From Hortaea werneckii (Eukaryota; Ascomycota; Dothideomycetes; Mycosphaerellales; Teratosphaeriaceae): a DNA stretch of 64,000 bases. Position numbers and translations under genes: made by a program. Where the stretch lies: NCBI GenBank assembly GCA_037044905.1, contig JBAOKB010000035.1:1-64000 (forward strand), written 5' to 3'. Numbering within the stretch: position 1 is the stretch's first letter; every line of letters starts with the position of its first letter. The notes under the pieces were generated by a model. That model did no database searches and was not told where the DNA came from. It saw nothing but the letters and a program-made list of their open reading frames with translations. This document shows positions 1 through 11,800 of the stretch, one piece after another.

Positions 1-95
1 TGCTTCCAACACTCACACCGCGGCGCGATGAGTTGTCGCCCACCGCAGATGATATCGACGAAATTGGCCTGCGTGCTGATGGGGATGAGTGTTAA
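1..95 (+). CDS. 3' end of a gene cut by the left edge
   Basis: Frame 3 is open from the edge to a TAA at 93-95. It gives about 30 residues ending in LRADGDEC, rich in Asp, Glu, Ser, Thr and Pro, as is usual for a disordered fungal C-terminus. Frame 2 stops early. Frame 1 runs a little further, to a TGA at 106-108, but its peptide looks less natural. Too little is present to name a product; it could also be chance. Confidence 0.35.
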   Translation, partial: LPTLTPRRDELSPTADDIDEIGLRADGDEC

Positions 96-1004
96 TGTGA
101 TAGTGGGTTGACGTGTTGTCAAGAGCGTCTTCTGCCCGGCGTGAAATCAATCTCACCGGTAGTATCGTGACAGTATAAATCAATCAGCTGGGGAGTGGCC
201 GGAGCTGGGCCCTGCCGGCTGCGAGCGAGCGCCCTCCACCTCCGTGCGCGCTGCAACTCTGCGACACGCCCGCCCATTTCCTCCCACATCTCTCCCACAG
301 TCCGGGTAATCTCCTTCCTCTGCCGACCGTCGACGGGGGTCATGTCCCGAAGCTCCACCACCACCACCTTACCACCATCATCACGCCCTGAAGCGCTGTG
401 AGCACACAGGCGGAAGTCGGGCGCAGGCGACCACACCACCGCTCCGACCGCCCTACTGCACCGGCTGGGGAGATCGACAGAGTTCGCAGCCCGACCGGCC
501 AGCGTGACCGCTCTGGAGTACTCCGCACCCTTCGCGGTACCGCACTTCACCTCACCTCACCACACTACCACCGCCACCACCACCACCGCGACGAGTCCAC
601 GCCGACGCCGACACGACCGGCGTTGACTGTCGCGCAACCCTGTCAGCCGGATTGCGCCGACGCCAGCCCACCCCCACTCCACACCCACGACGACACGTCC
701 GTCGAGTCGCTCCTTCTCGACCGGAACGGCTTCGGTCCAAGCGCGCGAAAGCCGAACGGAGAGGTGCTGCCCATCTGACGCGCCGCTGTGAAACCACAGC
801 AGCCGCGCACCTCACCACCGCTCCATTGACTCGAGCGCGTCGTCTACGAAAGACTTCAAGGCGACCTCAACGGCACTTTCCGATACACGATCTCTACGTT
901 TCCTTGCCTTCTCCTGACACGCAAAACATACACACAGACACTCGCTCACTTTTCCAATTGTACATTATCGTGCGCGCTTGGCGACACTACCGTCATAGCA
1001 TAGC
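96..1004. other. Gap: promoter and leader of the LisH regulator
   Basis: I find no gene here. From just after the ATG at 342 to the start codon at 1005 the plus strand has no ATG at all. It is rich in C, CA and CT runs, as fungal promoters and 5' leaders often are. The open frames in this stretch are GC-rich by-products with no family features. Confidence 0.5.
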
Positions 1005-3750
1005 ATGAGCCAGCCTGCTCAGATGGCCGGCATGGGTGGGCCAGTCGGCGGCGGGCCCCAGAATCCGCCAGGCGCGATGAACGCCGGCACACCGAGCGGA
1101 GGCGGTGGTGCACCGATAGACGCTGTCAAGCGACTGAACACGGCCATCTATGACTACCTCTTGCGCAACCAACTCTACGATTGCGCGCGTTCTTTCGTCA
1201 AAGGCATGGACATCGAGACCGACAGCATCAAGAAGTCTCCCGGCTCTAATAAACAAGCCAATGGCGTCAGCGGCGACGAAATGGAAGTCGACAATGAAGG
1301 CATTCGCAACCGCCCCGAGGACCTGCCACCACCGCTTCAGCTGGGTAATGGGCCCTTCCTGCATGACTGGTGGTGTCAGTTCTGGGAGATATATTCTGGC
1401 TATAGAGGCAAAGGCTCAGGGAGTACCCTGCAGTATATTGGTGCACAGCGACAAGCGCAGAAGGCTCGAGGGAGTGCGATGCTAGTCGACTCGAATCAAC
1501 CAGGCCAGATGGGTCAGCAGGGCATGCCCGGCATGGCTGGGAGGATGCCCATGAATGGGGCGGATTTAAGGAGAGGTGCCATGCAAAACCCGCGAAACAT
1601 GTAAGTCGCGCGTATGACGGGAGTTTTCCATGTTCCACCGCTGACGTTTCGTACCGCAGGACACAACAGCAGCTTGCACAGATGCAACGCATGCAGAACC
1701 CCGCAATGCAAGGCCAAGGCATGGAACGTCAAGGCTCCCAGATCGACATGACGCGCTCTGGCTCGCCAAACTCGGGTGAAGCCCCTTCACCCAAGCGCCA
1801 ACGCCTCGAAGGCAACATGCAGATGCAGCAAGGCCGCCCAGGCCCAACTCCCCTTCCTCAGGGCAACCAGCAGGTGGGTCCGCCATTCTCCTCTCCCACC
1901 CCTACCATGACTTCTGCCACACTGCCCAACACCCCACATATGCAACACACCCCCCACCTGATCAGTACACCCACGTCCACGGCTGTGCCAGTCGACCCTG
2001 CGCGCCTGGCAAGCACACACCAGCTCCTCCGAGACAGAGGACTGGACCCAACACAGTTCCCCCCGCAGCAATTGCACCTTCTCGCAATGCAGCCAGCTAA
2101 CCACCAGCAAAAGTCGGTGGAAGCATACAGTTCTTCCATCAAACAGAGCATGGCGGCCGCGATGAATTCAGCGAACAAACAGACTGACACTCCGAGTAAG
2201 GGAATGCCTGCGGGTCCGCAAGGCACGCCGCAGCAACAGCCGCAACAAGCACCTCAAGGCCAGCAAGGCCAGCAGCAAGGAGCGCCGACACCACAGATGC
2301 AAGCGCACATGCAGGGCGGCATACCTCCACCAGGCATGCCTGACGCTCAGGCGCAGGAGTTCTACGCCAATAATGGTGGGAGACCGGGTGGTATGGGTGC
2401 TGGTCAGCAGCCTATGCAGCCTCAACAGGCTGCAGCTGCAGCTCAAGCGCAGGCAGCGAACACGAGCAACGGGAACCATGCACTCCAGGACTACCAGATG
2501 CAGCTTATGCTGCTGGAGCAGCAGAACAAGAAGCGTTTGTTGATGGCTCGTCAGGAGCAGGATTCCATGGCACATCCAGCCGGCGTACCAGCAAATGGTC
2601 AAGGTCCCCCTCAAGGCTTTGGTGCCGTAGCACCTGGCATGTCTCCACAGGGCTCCAGAGCTGGCGACCCGAGTCCCGGACCAGGTGATATGGGCATGCC
2701 GGGCCGAGGCACTCCAAAGATTGGCAAAGCTGGAATGAGTCCCAATGGCGGCCCACCTGGAGGACCCGAAATGGGCAGAGCGAGCCCCAGTCCCGCGCAA
2801 ATGGCTCAAATGCATGCTGGTCCAGGTATGATGCCTCCAGGCCAACAACCTCCGCAGATGGTTCCTGGGCCAAATGGACAGCCTATGATGCGTCCACCGT
2901 CTTCACATCCAAACGCTATGGGCCAGCCGATGACGGCAGAGCAGATGCGTATGATGAGCGGAGGCATGCAGCTGCCTAATGGGCAGTGGGCACAGGGAGG
3001 CCCTCAGCAGGGTCAGGTGCAACCGGGCCCAAATATGACCCCTCGACAGGGCAATCAGCCCATGCCACCACCTCCTCCGCCTGGCCAGCAGGGTGCCCAA
3101 CCTAGCAGTCCGGCTCAGGGAGGCCAGCCGCCTACCCCTAATCAAAATGCGAAGAATAAAGGTGGCAAGAAGGATGCCGGGAAGAAGGTAAGCAATCTCT
3201 CCCCCCTTTCACATTTATCGTGTGATCAATCTCCACGTAAAAGTTCCCTAGCTGACATCTCGGGCAGGGAGCGGCGAAGAAGGGAGGCAACACAGGCGCG
3301 ACACCCGCTTCAGAAGGAGGGGAAGCTCCGCCAACGCCTACACCTGCCACGCCAATCACGCCCATGCATCAGAATTCCTTCAACCACGCCCAAAACCAAA
3401 AGCTGTCCAATGGCCAGCAACCGCCACAACCGCCTAATCAGCCCCCGCAACAAAATGGCCCGCCCCAGCAGCAACAGCAAGCTCCACCTCCTTCTCAAGA
3501 TCCCAACGCTGGCGGGATACCCTCTGCTCCGTTTGGCAACCTCGGCGGTCCGGACGACGGGTTTGGCAGCATGAATCTGGATTTCGCCGGCATCGACGGA
3601 GGTGATGTGCTAGACAATTTCGATTTCGATTCCTTCTTGAACACCAATGACGACGGCAATGGGCTAGGAGGATTTGACGCCAACTTCGCGTTTGATGGAA
3701 CCGGGCTGGAAGCCGGTATGGGGGATGTTGGCGGCGGAGGGAATGCTTAG
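1005..3750 (+). CDS. somA: LisH-domain transcriptional regulator, SomA/Flo8-like
   Basis: Exons 1005-1600, 1660-3187 and 3268-3750 give 868 aa; both introns are GT-AG and keep the frame. A LisH dimerisation motif lies at about residues 43-75 (core AIYDYLLRNQLYDCARSF). It is followed by a Trp-rich block (DWWCQFWEIYSGYRG), as in fungal Flo8/SomA proteins. The rest is a long Gln/Pro/Met/Gly-rich, probably disordered activation region. A lysine patch spans the exon 2/3 junction, and the acidic C-terminus contains NFDFDSFLN. SomA/Flo8 proteins are nuclear regulators acting with an Ldb1-type partner (PtaB) downstream of cAMP/PKA, controlling adhesion, conidiation and biofilm. That role is inferred from the family. 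The ATG at 1005 is the first after a long ATG-free leader. Confidence 0.85.
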
Positions 3751-4289
3751 GGAGCTTCTCTGATGGCGTCTAGCATGCATGCTCCCGCGCTCGGAGCACT
3801 CACGAGTAGCTTCCGAGCGGGTGGAGATGGTGGTCCTCTGAACGGCGGTTTCTATTCCTCGGAACGCGGCGCAGCTCCATCGTACTACGACTACAGTGGC
3901 GAAAGTGGCCATTACATGTTGTCTTCAGGGAACGACGGGGACGATGAATTCGACGATGCGTTTGATACGACGCGATGGTAATGCAGGGAGGGCAAAGACG
4001 TCGCTTTGGCAGGGTCGCCGTCGTCATCAAGAAGTGCATTGGCGGCCTCGTTTGCTCTCAAAACCTATGAGCAAGCAGCCTTCTGCGTTCTCAAAGCTTC
4101 TTCCCATGCCCAAGATCGCTCCAGGCCGCTTTGGCCATGCCGCGAAAGGCCATCAACCCCCGTGGAAGACGCACTGAGGAAGGCCGACACTGTTCATTGA
4201 CCTGGAGTTCCGCTATCAAAGTCTTGTATACCCCCGAATGATCCGCGACTCTCCAGGCCTCAAATCAATATCACGACGATCGCTTGTCC

Positions 4290-4306
4290 TTTTTTTTTTT
4301 TTTTTC
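4290..4306 (+). repeat. Poly-T tract
   Basis: A homopolymer run of T followed by a CT-rich stretch lies downstream of the LisH gene. It is possibly part of the 3' processing region or simply a slippage-prone tract. Confidence 0.7.
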
Positions 4307-4496
4307 CTTTCCCTTCTTTCTCCCTTTAACCCCTTCTCTCTTCAAGGCTTTTGAACGCTTTGGCCAAACCTGCCTAAGCGTTTGCTGGACTGGACGGTTT
4401 TCTTCTTACCTCAAGCCCGAGGGGCACCAAAATCACACAAACACATATTTACAGATATATACGAATGGAGGAGGAATGAGGAGAAGCAGCAGCAAG

Positions 4497-4524
4497 CGCG
4501 CGCGCGCGCGCGAGAGAGAGAGAG
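4497..4524 (+). repeat. (CG)n-(AG)n dinucleotide repeat
   Basis: An alternating GC run changes directly into an AG run. Alternating CG is a Z-DNA-prone sequence. No coding role is visible. Confidence 0.75.
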
Positions 4525-4559
4525 ATGGGAGGAGGGGGCGGAGTGTGTGAGATATACTA

Positions 4560-4562
4560 TCA

Positions 4563-4610
<48 letters not shown>
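4560..4610 (+). repeat. (ATC)n trinucleotide microsatellite
   Basis: About 15 near-perfect ATC/CAT units. Translated, it gives poly-His on one strand and poly-Asp on the other, which creates false open frames. It lies in a non-coding gap. Confidence 0.9.
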
Positions 4611-5964
4611 GCAAGACGGAGAGAAGTCTTTTATTACATAATTTTTTTTTTCTATTATCTTTGCCGAATAGCATCTTTGCCGAACAGCACGCATTGCTTC
4701 TTCCTCTTTCTTTCTGCCTTCCTTCCCTTGTTTTTCCCCAAATATCCCACCCACCCATACAAGGAAGTAACGATGGCTTTCATGATGGGGCGTTTTGGTT
4801 CCGGAGGGAAAAACCGAAAATGGCTGCCGCTGATGGGAAAAAAGGAGGGGACAAGATGGTATGAAAGGACATCGGGGGCGATTTATATCTTGTCTCATCT
4901 CCATCTGTATGTATCTAAGAGGTTCACATTTCCACTTTTTACGCTGTCCCCCCGTCGATTGCTGTCTGCTTGTTTGGGAATCAATCCCTCTCTACATTCA
5001 CTTTTTTTCTCCTCCCAAGTCCCATCCGTCATCCCAAGCGTCTGGACGGGAAGACTAGTCAGTCTTTGTGGGAGATTCGGGATGACCGCTGAAGTTTTCG
5101 TCGTCTTATCCGGCGGTTCCCGTTTCAAAGGAGCTGGAGAAGAATAAGAGAGAGAAAAAAACAAAATTAAAAGAAATTACCGAGATTGAAATGAACTTCC
5201 ATGGTGAAGTAAAATGTGAGTATCGGCTCTACGCTTCGAAACATATCTACTGCCCTAGTGGAGGAAAACCAACGGATGGCCTATCCCCTCTCGACCATTT
5301 CGCGCATAGTAGCCACCTTGTGCCCCGTCTATGGCCGGGGATGACGTCCAAGTATTTGCACGCCGCGCAACGACAGCAGCCTAGCCTAGCCCCCCCTTTC
5401 TCTCTTTGCCATGGCGAGTCCCTGGACTTTGCGGATATCGCGAGAGCACGTACTCTCTTCCACCCTCCCTTCACGTTTTCATATTGATGATGCAGGTGCT
5501 CCTCCTCTGCGGCAGCCCTGGACCTAGGAAAAGCATGCCGTACGAACCAAGGTTTGCGTGCAGGTCTGCAGGTCGGGATAGCTTATGGACTCTTTTTTTT
5601 ACCTAGCAAAGTAAGAAGGCTTTGGATCGATTCAAGTCCTACTGTAGGGCTCTAAGCGGTGGATGCGACGTTCGCTTGTGGGCGCTGAATACGAGAGATT
5701 CGCAGACCCGGGTATTCAGCAACCGGAGACGAGGCTTCTGCTCTTGAGAGTCTTCCTATGCTGCACGTTGCAGGATGGCGAGGCGGGGGCCGGTTCAAGC
5801 TGGCGCACTTGAATGGGCTTGAAAGCTGGTGGAGTCGCGTAAGACGCCCAAGATTGTGCCCTGTGTTCATGCGAAGCAAACACATGACGTGCGTCGCGGT
5901 TCCACGCTTCTTTCCCTTCATGATCATCCTGTCGAGAGAACCACATAGCGAACAAGCTCTTTGC

Positions 5965-6921
5965 TCACTCCGGCCTCACCTTCCCCCTGCGCTTCCGCAT
6001 CTCCTCCACCCGCTTCTGATCCTCCTCGAACCCCTTAACCAAATCCCGCTGGACCTCCTTCCGCTTCTCGCGCGTCTGGAAGCGGTAAAAGTCCTCCCCG
6101 ACCCGCTTCCTCTCCCGCTTCTGAAGCTCCTCGCCCTTGTCCCGCGCCTCCTCATCCCGCGCCGGTCCGGCCCTGCCTCCCTTCGTCACCGTCACGAAAC
6201 CATCTGCGTCAGGCACCGAGCGCTGCTTCGCGAGGCTCTTGGCCCGCGCCACCTCCGCCGCCGAGAAGGCTGCCATGAACGTGTCGACGCTCTGCTGTAG
6301 GGCGGCTTGGTCGGGATATCGGAGCTTGTGGTGCGTGGCATACCGCGTCGAGCCTAGGGGTGCGACTTTGCCTTCTAGTCCATATCCCCACAGAATCTGT
6401 CTCCCGGTTTTTGCCGCTTTACGTGATTCTTTGAGTGCGAGGTCCGCAGACGCTTTGTCTACGAATGTCACGATCGCGGTGCTCCCGCTGCGGTGGAGTT
6501 CGCGGTCCCAGAGCTGGGGGAGTTTGCCGACTTCCTCTTCTGTCCCTGTTACCGCTCCATCACCTGTTGACGTAGCTTCGCTCCGCTTTCGCTTTTTCCC
6601 TTGCTTGACGGACGTTACCGGCGCCGTGATGCCTTTCCCTTTCCGGGCCCCTTCGAAATCTATCCGCTCGATCCTGCTCCCGCCTAGTTGCTCGGCGAAC
6701 AGGGCGCGGATGTGGGGTTCGGTCGCGTCGATGGGGAGGTTGACGAGGAAGACTTCGCGCGGGGTGTCCTCGGTGGGGAGCTTGGGGTTGTTGGCGCGGA
6801 GGTAGAGGTAGTGGGTTGTCTTTTTGGGGAAAGATGGGACGGGTGGGAGGGTTAATGGCAGGGCGGTGAATTCGTGCACAGCTGTTGCTGCGTGTGGCGG
6901 TTTGGACGGCATCGGGACCAT
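5965..6921 (-). CDS. RRP7: Ribosomal RNA-processing protein 7 (RRP7)
   Basis: Intronless, 318 aa, ATG at 6921 and TGA at 5965. Rrp7 is a nucleolar component of the UTP-C module of the small-subunit processome and is needed for 18S rRNA maturation. The N-terminal half holds an RRM-like fold. It begins with a beta strand (EVFLVNLPIDATEPHIRALF) and resumes with STAIVTFVDKASADLAL after a basic, Ser/Thr-rich insertion. The C-terminal third is the charged RRP7 domain (DGFVTVTKGG, then DFYRFQTREKRKE and a Lys/Arg-rich helix). Length is normal for the fungal family. It is convergent with the LisH gene and divergent from the omega-amidase gene. Confidence 0.92.
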   Translation of the reverse strand: MVPMPSKPPHAATAVHEFTALPLTLPPVPSFPKKTTHYLYLRANNPKLPTEDTPREVFLVNLPIDATEPHIRALFAEQLGGSRIERIDFEGARKGKGITAPVTSVKQGKKRKRSEATSTGDGAVTGTEEEVGKLPQLWDRELHRSGSTAIVTFVDKASADLALKESRKAAKTGRQILWGYGLEGKVAPLGSTRYATHHKLRYPDQAALQQSVDTFMAAFSAAEVARAKSLAKQRSVPDADGFVTVTKGGRAGPARDEEARDKGEELQKRERKRVGEDFYRFQTREKRKEVQRDLVKGFEEDQKRVEEMRKRRGKVRPE

Positions 6922-7413
6922 GGTGTTAGGGTGTATGTGAGGGTCGGCGCAAAAGGGAAATGAGAGGTGGAAGCGGTGGAAAGTTGATTTGGATAAATTA
7001 TTCTTCAGGTCCCGAGGATGTTGCCTGAACGGGTATAGCGGGGGGCTTAAAGCCGTTACCTCCTACTGTACCGGCATTGGGAATCTGAAAGAGATACAGG
7101 ACATGATGTTGGTGCTATGGACTGCGCAGTAAGAGCCAGCGAACTGGTTGATACATGAGCTCTTGATTCATGCGAGATAGAGGACGATAGACGACTTGGG
7201 ATGTAGGCGAACACCTACCTCAGAGGTATCGTCCGGCATCGGATCATCCTCTCCAACCCCGCTAACATACCTTGAGGTAACATTTAACTCCACACTTGAT
7301 GAGCGTGAGCACTCGGTTCATGCTTCCCCGTTGACGTCTCACCTATCTGGTTGCTACCACGGCTCTTTCATACTCAGTCGTTCCTTTTCTCTCGACTTGC
7401 AGTCCCCATAATC
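6922..7413. other. Gap: divergent RRP7 / NIT3 promoter region
   Basis: No gene seen. The NIT3 frame is open upstream of its ATG back to about 7309 without any ATG (first upstream stop at 7306). A TTG at 7351 would add a basic, acid-free leader, but I do not treat it as the start. Confidence 0.5.
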
Positions 7414-8307
7414 ATGTCTAAAATCCTGAAGCAGCCGCTTAAACTTGCCCTTGTTCAGCTTTCCACAAGCGCTGACAAGACGGCCAACCTCACGCGAGCT
7501 CGATCAAAGGTCTTGGAAGCAACTTCCAAGGGCGCCAATCTCGTCGTTTTGCCCGAATGCTTCAACTCGCCCTATGGCACCAAATACTTCCCCAAATACG
7601 CCGAGACCCTCCTCCCTTCGCCGCCAACGAAGGAGCAATCCCCATCCTTCCATGCCCTGAGCGACATTGCCAAAGAAGCGAAAGCCTACCTCGTCGGAGG
7701 CAGTATACCCGAATACTGGGAGGAGACGAAAAAGTACTACAACACCAGTTTGACATTTGATCCGAACGGGAAGCTCCTGGCGACACATCGGAAGGTGCAT
7801 CTCTTCGACATCGACATCCCAGGCAAGATCACCTTCCGCGAGAGCGAAGTCCTCTCACCCGGCAACAAGGTCACGCTGGTCGACCTGCCCGAATACGGCA
7901 AGATCGCAGTCGCCATCTGCTACGATGTGCGCTTCCCCGAGCTCGCCATGATCGCCGCCCGCAAAGGCGCCTTCCTGTGCGTCTACCCGGGTGCTTTCAA
8001 CCTCACCACCGGCGCTCTGCACTGGGAGCTACAAGCGCGGGCGAGAGCTATGGACAACCAGGTCTACACCGCCATGTGCAGTCCGGCGAGGGATATGCAG
8101 GCGGATTATAATGCCTGGGGTCACAGTATGGTCGTCGATCCCAATGCCGGGATCCTCGCCCAGCTGGAGGAAAAGGAGGATATTGTCTACGCGGACTTGA
8201 CTAATGAGAAGATCGAAGAGACGAGGAAGGGGATCCCCATTTATGGCCAGAGAAGGTTCGATGTCTATCCGGATGTAAGTGCGGGTAAGATTAAGTTTGA
8301 GGAATAA
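7414..8307 (+). CDS. NIT3: Omega-amidase / carbon-nitrogen hydrolase (Nit2/Nit3 family)
   Basis: Intronless, 297 aa from the ATG at 7414 (MSKILKQPLK) to TAA at 8305-8307. The nitrilase-fold catalytic triad is visible: E48 (LPECFNSPYG), K127 (HRKVHLFDIDIPG) and C169 (AICYDVRFPE). The IDIPG and DVRFPE signatures are typical of Nit2/omega-amidases. These deamidate alpha-ketoglutaramate and alpha-ketosuccinamate, and in yeast Nit3 also clears deaminated glutathione. Length matches yeast Nit3. The upstream in-frame extension beginning at TTG 7351 resembles a mitochondrial presequence, so a second isoform is possible but unproven. Confidence 0.92.
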   Translation: MSKILKQPLKLALVQLSTSADKTANLTRARSKVLEATSKGANLVVLPECFNSPYGTKYFPKYAETLLPSPPTKEQSPSFHALSDIAKEAKAYLVGGSIPEYWEETKKYYNTSLTFDPNGKLLATHRKVHLFDIDIPGKITFRESEVLSPGNKVTLVDLPEYGKIAVAICYDVRFPELAMIAARKGAFLCVYPGAFNLTTGALHWELQARARAMDNQVYTAMCSPARDMQADYNAWGHSMVVDPNAGILAQLEEKEDIVYADLTNEKIEETRKGIPIYGQRRFDVYPDVSAGKIKFEE

Positions 8308-8840
8308 TGATAATCATGTAAAAAATACTCGGCAATTTTTCAGATCGAGTCTCACCAGTCCAGTCGATACGATAAGGTAATGAAAAAATATTTGGACGAT
8401 TTCCTGTGTAGCACCTGTCGCCGGAGCCGCCGCCGAGCACCGATTGTCAAGTCTGCCGGTCGACCACAAGAAGACCAGACTCAGCAAGTACGCACGACGG
8501 CAGCTTCCTTCGGCGACGCCGGTCATCTCAAATGTACTCTGAACCTCATTCAATCGATTCAGCACCCGCAACGCACACTTTCCCATCTCATCATCCTCCA
8601 GTCATGTCCCATCCTGTCGCCATACCCTACGCAGAGGCACAGCGCTGAGCGTCGTCTCTGCTCCTCAAGCACCGTCCTTCTTACTCTTTACATTCCAGCA
8701 AAGCGAGAAGAGCTGATTACACCAGTCACACCTCACCAGGTTAGACCGCAATCGCAACCCTGATCTCGCGCTACCTACGAACAATCACATATCACTACGT
8801 CCACCAGCCATTCACCAATCGCCGACCTTGAGAGACTGCT
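8308..8840. other. Gap: 3' end of NIT3 and promoter of the MFS-type gene
   Basis: CT/CA-rich stretch without a recognisable gene. The open frame 8380-8763 has no family features and looks like leader or promoter sequence. Confidence 0.4.
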
Positions 8841-11800
8841 ATGGGTATCATGTCTCAATCTACCAGCCCCGGCCAAGTCGTTGACCCTTTCGCTCGCCGG
8901 CCGAGTTTAGGTCTCGCGAAGCCCTCTCGTCAGAACAGCACTGCGTCCGAAAAGCTGCAGGATGTTGGTCTAGATCGCCGCGCTCAGACACATTATCATG
9001 CTGGTGTGCAGCCTTTAGTTGTTAAGCGGAAGCAGTTGCCTTGGCTTGCAAAGAAGGAAGGGAAAGATGGTGGAGTGGCGAAGAGGGTTTCTGCGGAAGC
9101 TGGAGGAGTTGAATTGGCTGGGTTGGCTCGGATTGGGCAGGATTCGGCCGGTGCGCTAAAGCAGAAAGACCTGGGTATGTCTCAAGGGGCTGCTCCGGCT
9201 GTGGCTCCAGTCGAGGCAGCTTCTTTGAATGGCAAGAGAGAATCGAAAGCTTCTGACACGGCAATGCTGTCCTCGGCAAAGCGACCGTCTATCACCTCGC
9301 TCGGCCACGACATGTCTGTCCGAGCTGTCGGATCTACTCGGTCCATGGACCAAGGCGAGAAACAAGTCCGGCCACAGAGATCACTTTCGCTCGGCGCTGA
9401 ACTTAGGCCTGGCGTCAAGCCTCTGCGTTCGAAGCACCAAGCCAAGCAAGCGTTCGGTCTGGAGAAGACGAAGAAGGTCGATCTGGAAGACTATACCCAA
9501 TCCGAGTATAGCACCACGGTCTCTTCGTCCGACGTTGAGCACCCGCCAACAATACCCGTCACAGCCCCCGTCAGCTCCAATCGCATAGTACACCAGCCTA
9601 TCCCAAGGCGTCAGGTAGACTTAACTCATTATCAGCGCCAGGTGCAGAAGGCGGCAGACCGCAAAGAGCATTTGAGCCGCCAGGAGCCTGGTCCTTCTCT
9701 CAAGCAGCAATGGATAAAGGGCAGACTGCCTCCTTCGCACGCGGAGCTAGCTCCCGGCGCTGTCAAGCGTAAGTGCAAGATGATGAACAGCGACTGTGAG
9801 TGCAGTACGACCACTGTCCAGGCACGTGAGGAAGTAAAAGCCGATTTGGCAGAGGCAATGCCGCAAAAGGCAGCCTCTGTGTCTCATCCTGGTGAAATCG
9901 ATCGTCCCGTAAAGCCGCGACTTACCCGGACAGTGCAGCAACCGTCTGACCAGAGAACTACCTCGATACAATCTCACGACAAGACACAACAAGCTGGGCT
10001 TGTATCGACTGGATCAGATGTGCCTCAGCATGTTGACGGCAACGATAGCCGAAAGAAGACTCTCCATGAGTTGCCTGTTCATTTGATGGAGAGTTCTTCT
10101 CATTCCACAGACATTCCGTCTCACCTAGTTACTAGCACAGATGCCTCGAATTCACCGCGGAATATCTCGCCAAAGAACACTGTCAAGCCGCCTCTTATCC
10201 CACGCCACCCACCGCCTATCGCCACCACAAGTCACGACCTGCGTCGTGAGACACGCAAAATGGACACTGCGATCCGAGATCATGAGAAGCTAATGGGCAA
10301 GGCTTTCGGTGCAGCCGATGAAGCTGCAGGGCGTGGTCACTCTAACGAGGTGGCCTGGATTTTGGAAGGTGCTTCATCTGCTCTACACAATGCCAGCACG
10401 ACAGCCTTGTATCGTCGAAGCACGGCCCGTCCAATTAATTCTCCGCTCCGGCTGTCGCCTTCAGAATCAGGTATTTCCACAGACGGCGAGTTCTCCGATG
10501 AGCACGACCTGTGGGATCTCCAGCACAGCCGTGAGCATTCTGCAGAGACGGCCCCGACTCTGGTCACTGCCCAATCTTCGAAGTCGCCTCTACTGGCTGC
10601 ACCGTACACGAAACATGGCAAACAGCCCGTGCCTCGTCGTGCTTCGATGCATTCTGGCTCGTCCGCAGAAGACGTTTCTATTGCGCCTACACCACCTGGA
10701 CTCTATCAGCCGCCATCTGTCGAGTCGATCGTCAGAGATTTTGCGTACAACGATATCCAGAGCGCAAAAGCGCGATCCCTGGCGTCTCTTGCAGCGAAGA
10801 AAAGCTTTGGTGCCGCTGCTGATTTTTACAACGATCAGGGAGAGTCTGTTGCTTACCAGCCCGGCGTACGGAAGAGCATGAACCCTCCTTTGCCTGATCT
10901 GCCTGTCGAGGAGAGACCAACTTCTGGAAACAAACAAAAGCAGCACAAGCCGGCAAAGCCCGCTCGACCGCTGCATGAGACCAGTGCGAAGCCGATCGAG
11001 CTCAGAGAGCTGGAGCACGTGCCGACCTCCAGTGAACCACCGAAGCTCGCCGTCGACGACAACGTCACGCCTCACGGAACGAGGCACCCCCACAAACGTG
11101 GAAAGAATCACCCACACGTCTCCGACTTTTTCGAATCATCCTACTACCGGCACCCAAACGTCAACCCTACCGAAGCAGCCCGGAGACTGTCCTCAGTCAC
11201 AGACACCAGGTCAGTCTCCAAAGCACCAGCACCACCGCCTCCTCCTCCTCAAGATCCCCCTTTGTTCCTCCGCGAGAGGACCCGACGACCTGAAGAAGAT
11301 GATCAAGATGCTAAATACGTGAGGTCAGTGACCCTTCCCGCGCGGCCATCGTGCCGACCAATGACGTGAGCTTAAAGAATCCACGCAGAAAGCACATCTC
11401 GCTCCGCGAGGGCCAGGGGTTCAGCCTTGGGAGGTATCATAGACGGCAGCCGATCGCGAGGGAGTGGCATCCGGTACGCAAGAGGATTGCCGCCACGGCG
11501 GCGTGCTTCAATACTGTGTTTATCGGGTTGATTGCGGGGATATATGTAAGTGTGCGCGAGAAGATTGGACGAAGCGTGCGTTTGCTGATGGATGTTGTGT
11601 TTAGGCGGGGGAGGTGCCCAAGATGCAGTATCAGATTGCCGACGTCAGCCACAAGGTGCTCATGGGCAATGTCTTGTGAGTACAGTTGTAAACGAAGACA
11701 GACTCGACCCGATCTAACTTCACTAGGCTTTTCTGTGGTCTTGGATTGACTACTTTCATCTTCTGGCCGTTACCTTTGCTTCACGGCCGTAAGCCCTACA

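Larger units (their letters stand above)
3751..5964. other. Gap of 2.2 kb, low-complexity rich
   Basis: This stretch holds the 3' region of the LisH gene and the end of the convergent RRP7 gene. I see no convincing gene. The short open frames (for example 3763-3981) have no family features. Several simple repeats lie at 4290-4640 and are listed separately. Confidence 0.5.

Noticed and set aside
119..1000. Several overlapping open frames on both strands in the left-hand gap
   Set aside because: GC-rich promoter sequence with few stops; they oppose each other and show no domain or intron structure.
3763..4200. Short open frames just after the LisH gene
   Set aside because: Within the likely 3' untranslated region; no family resemblance and poor mutual consistency.
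4382..4904. Open frames with poly-His or poly-Asp across the ATC repeat
   Set aside because: They exist only because the trinucleotide repeat has no stops; no other protein feature.
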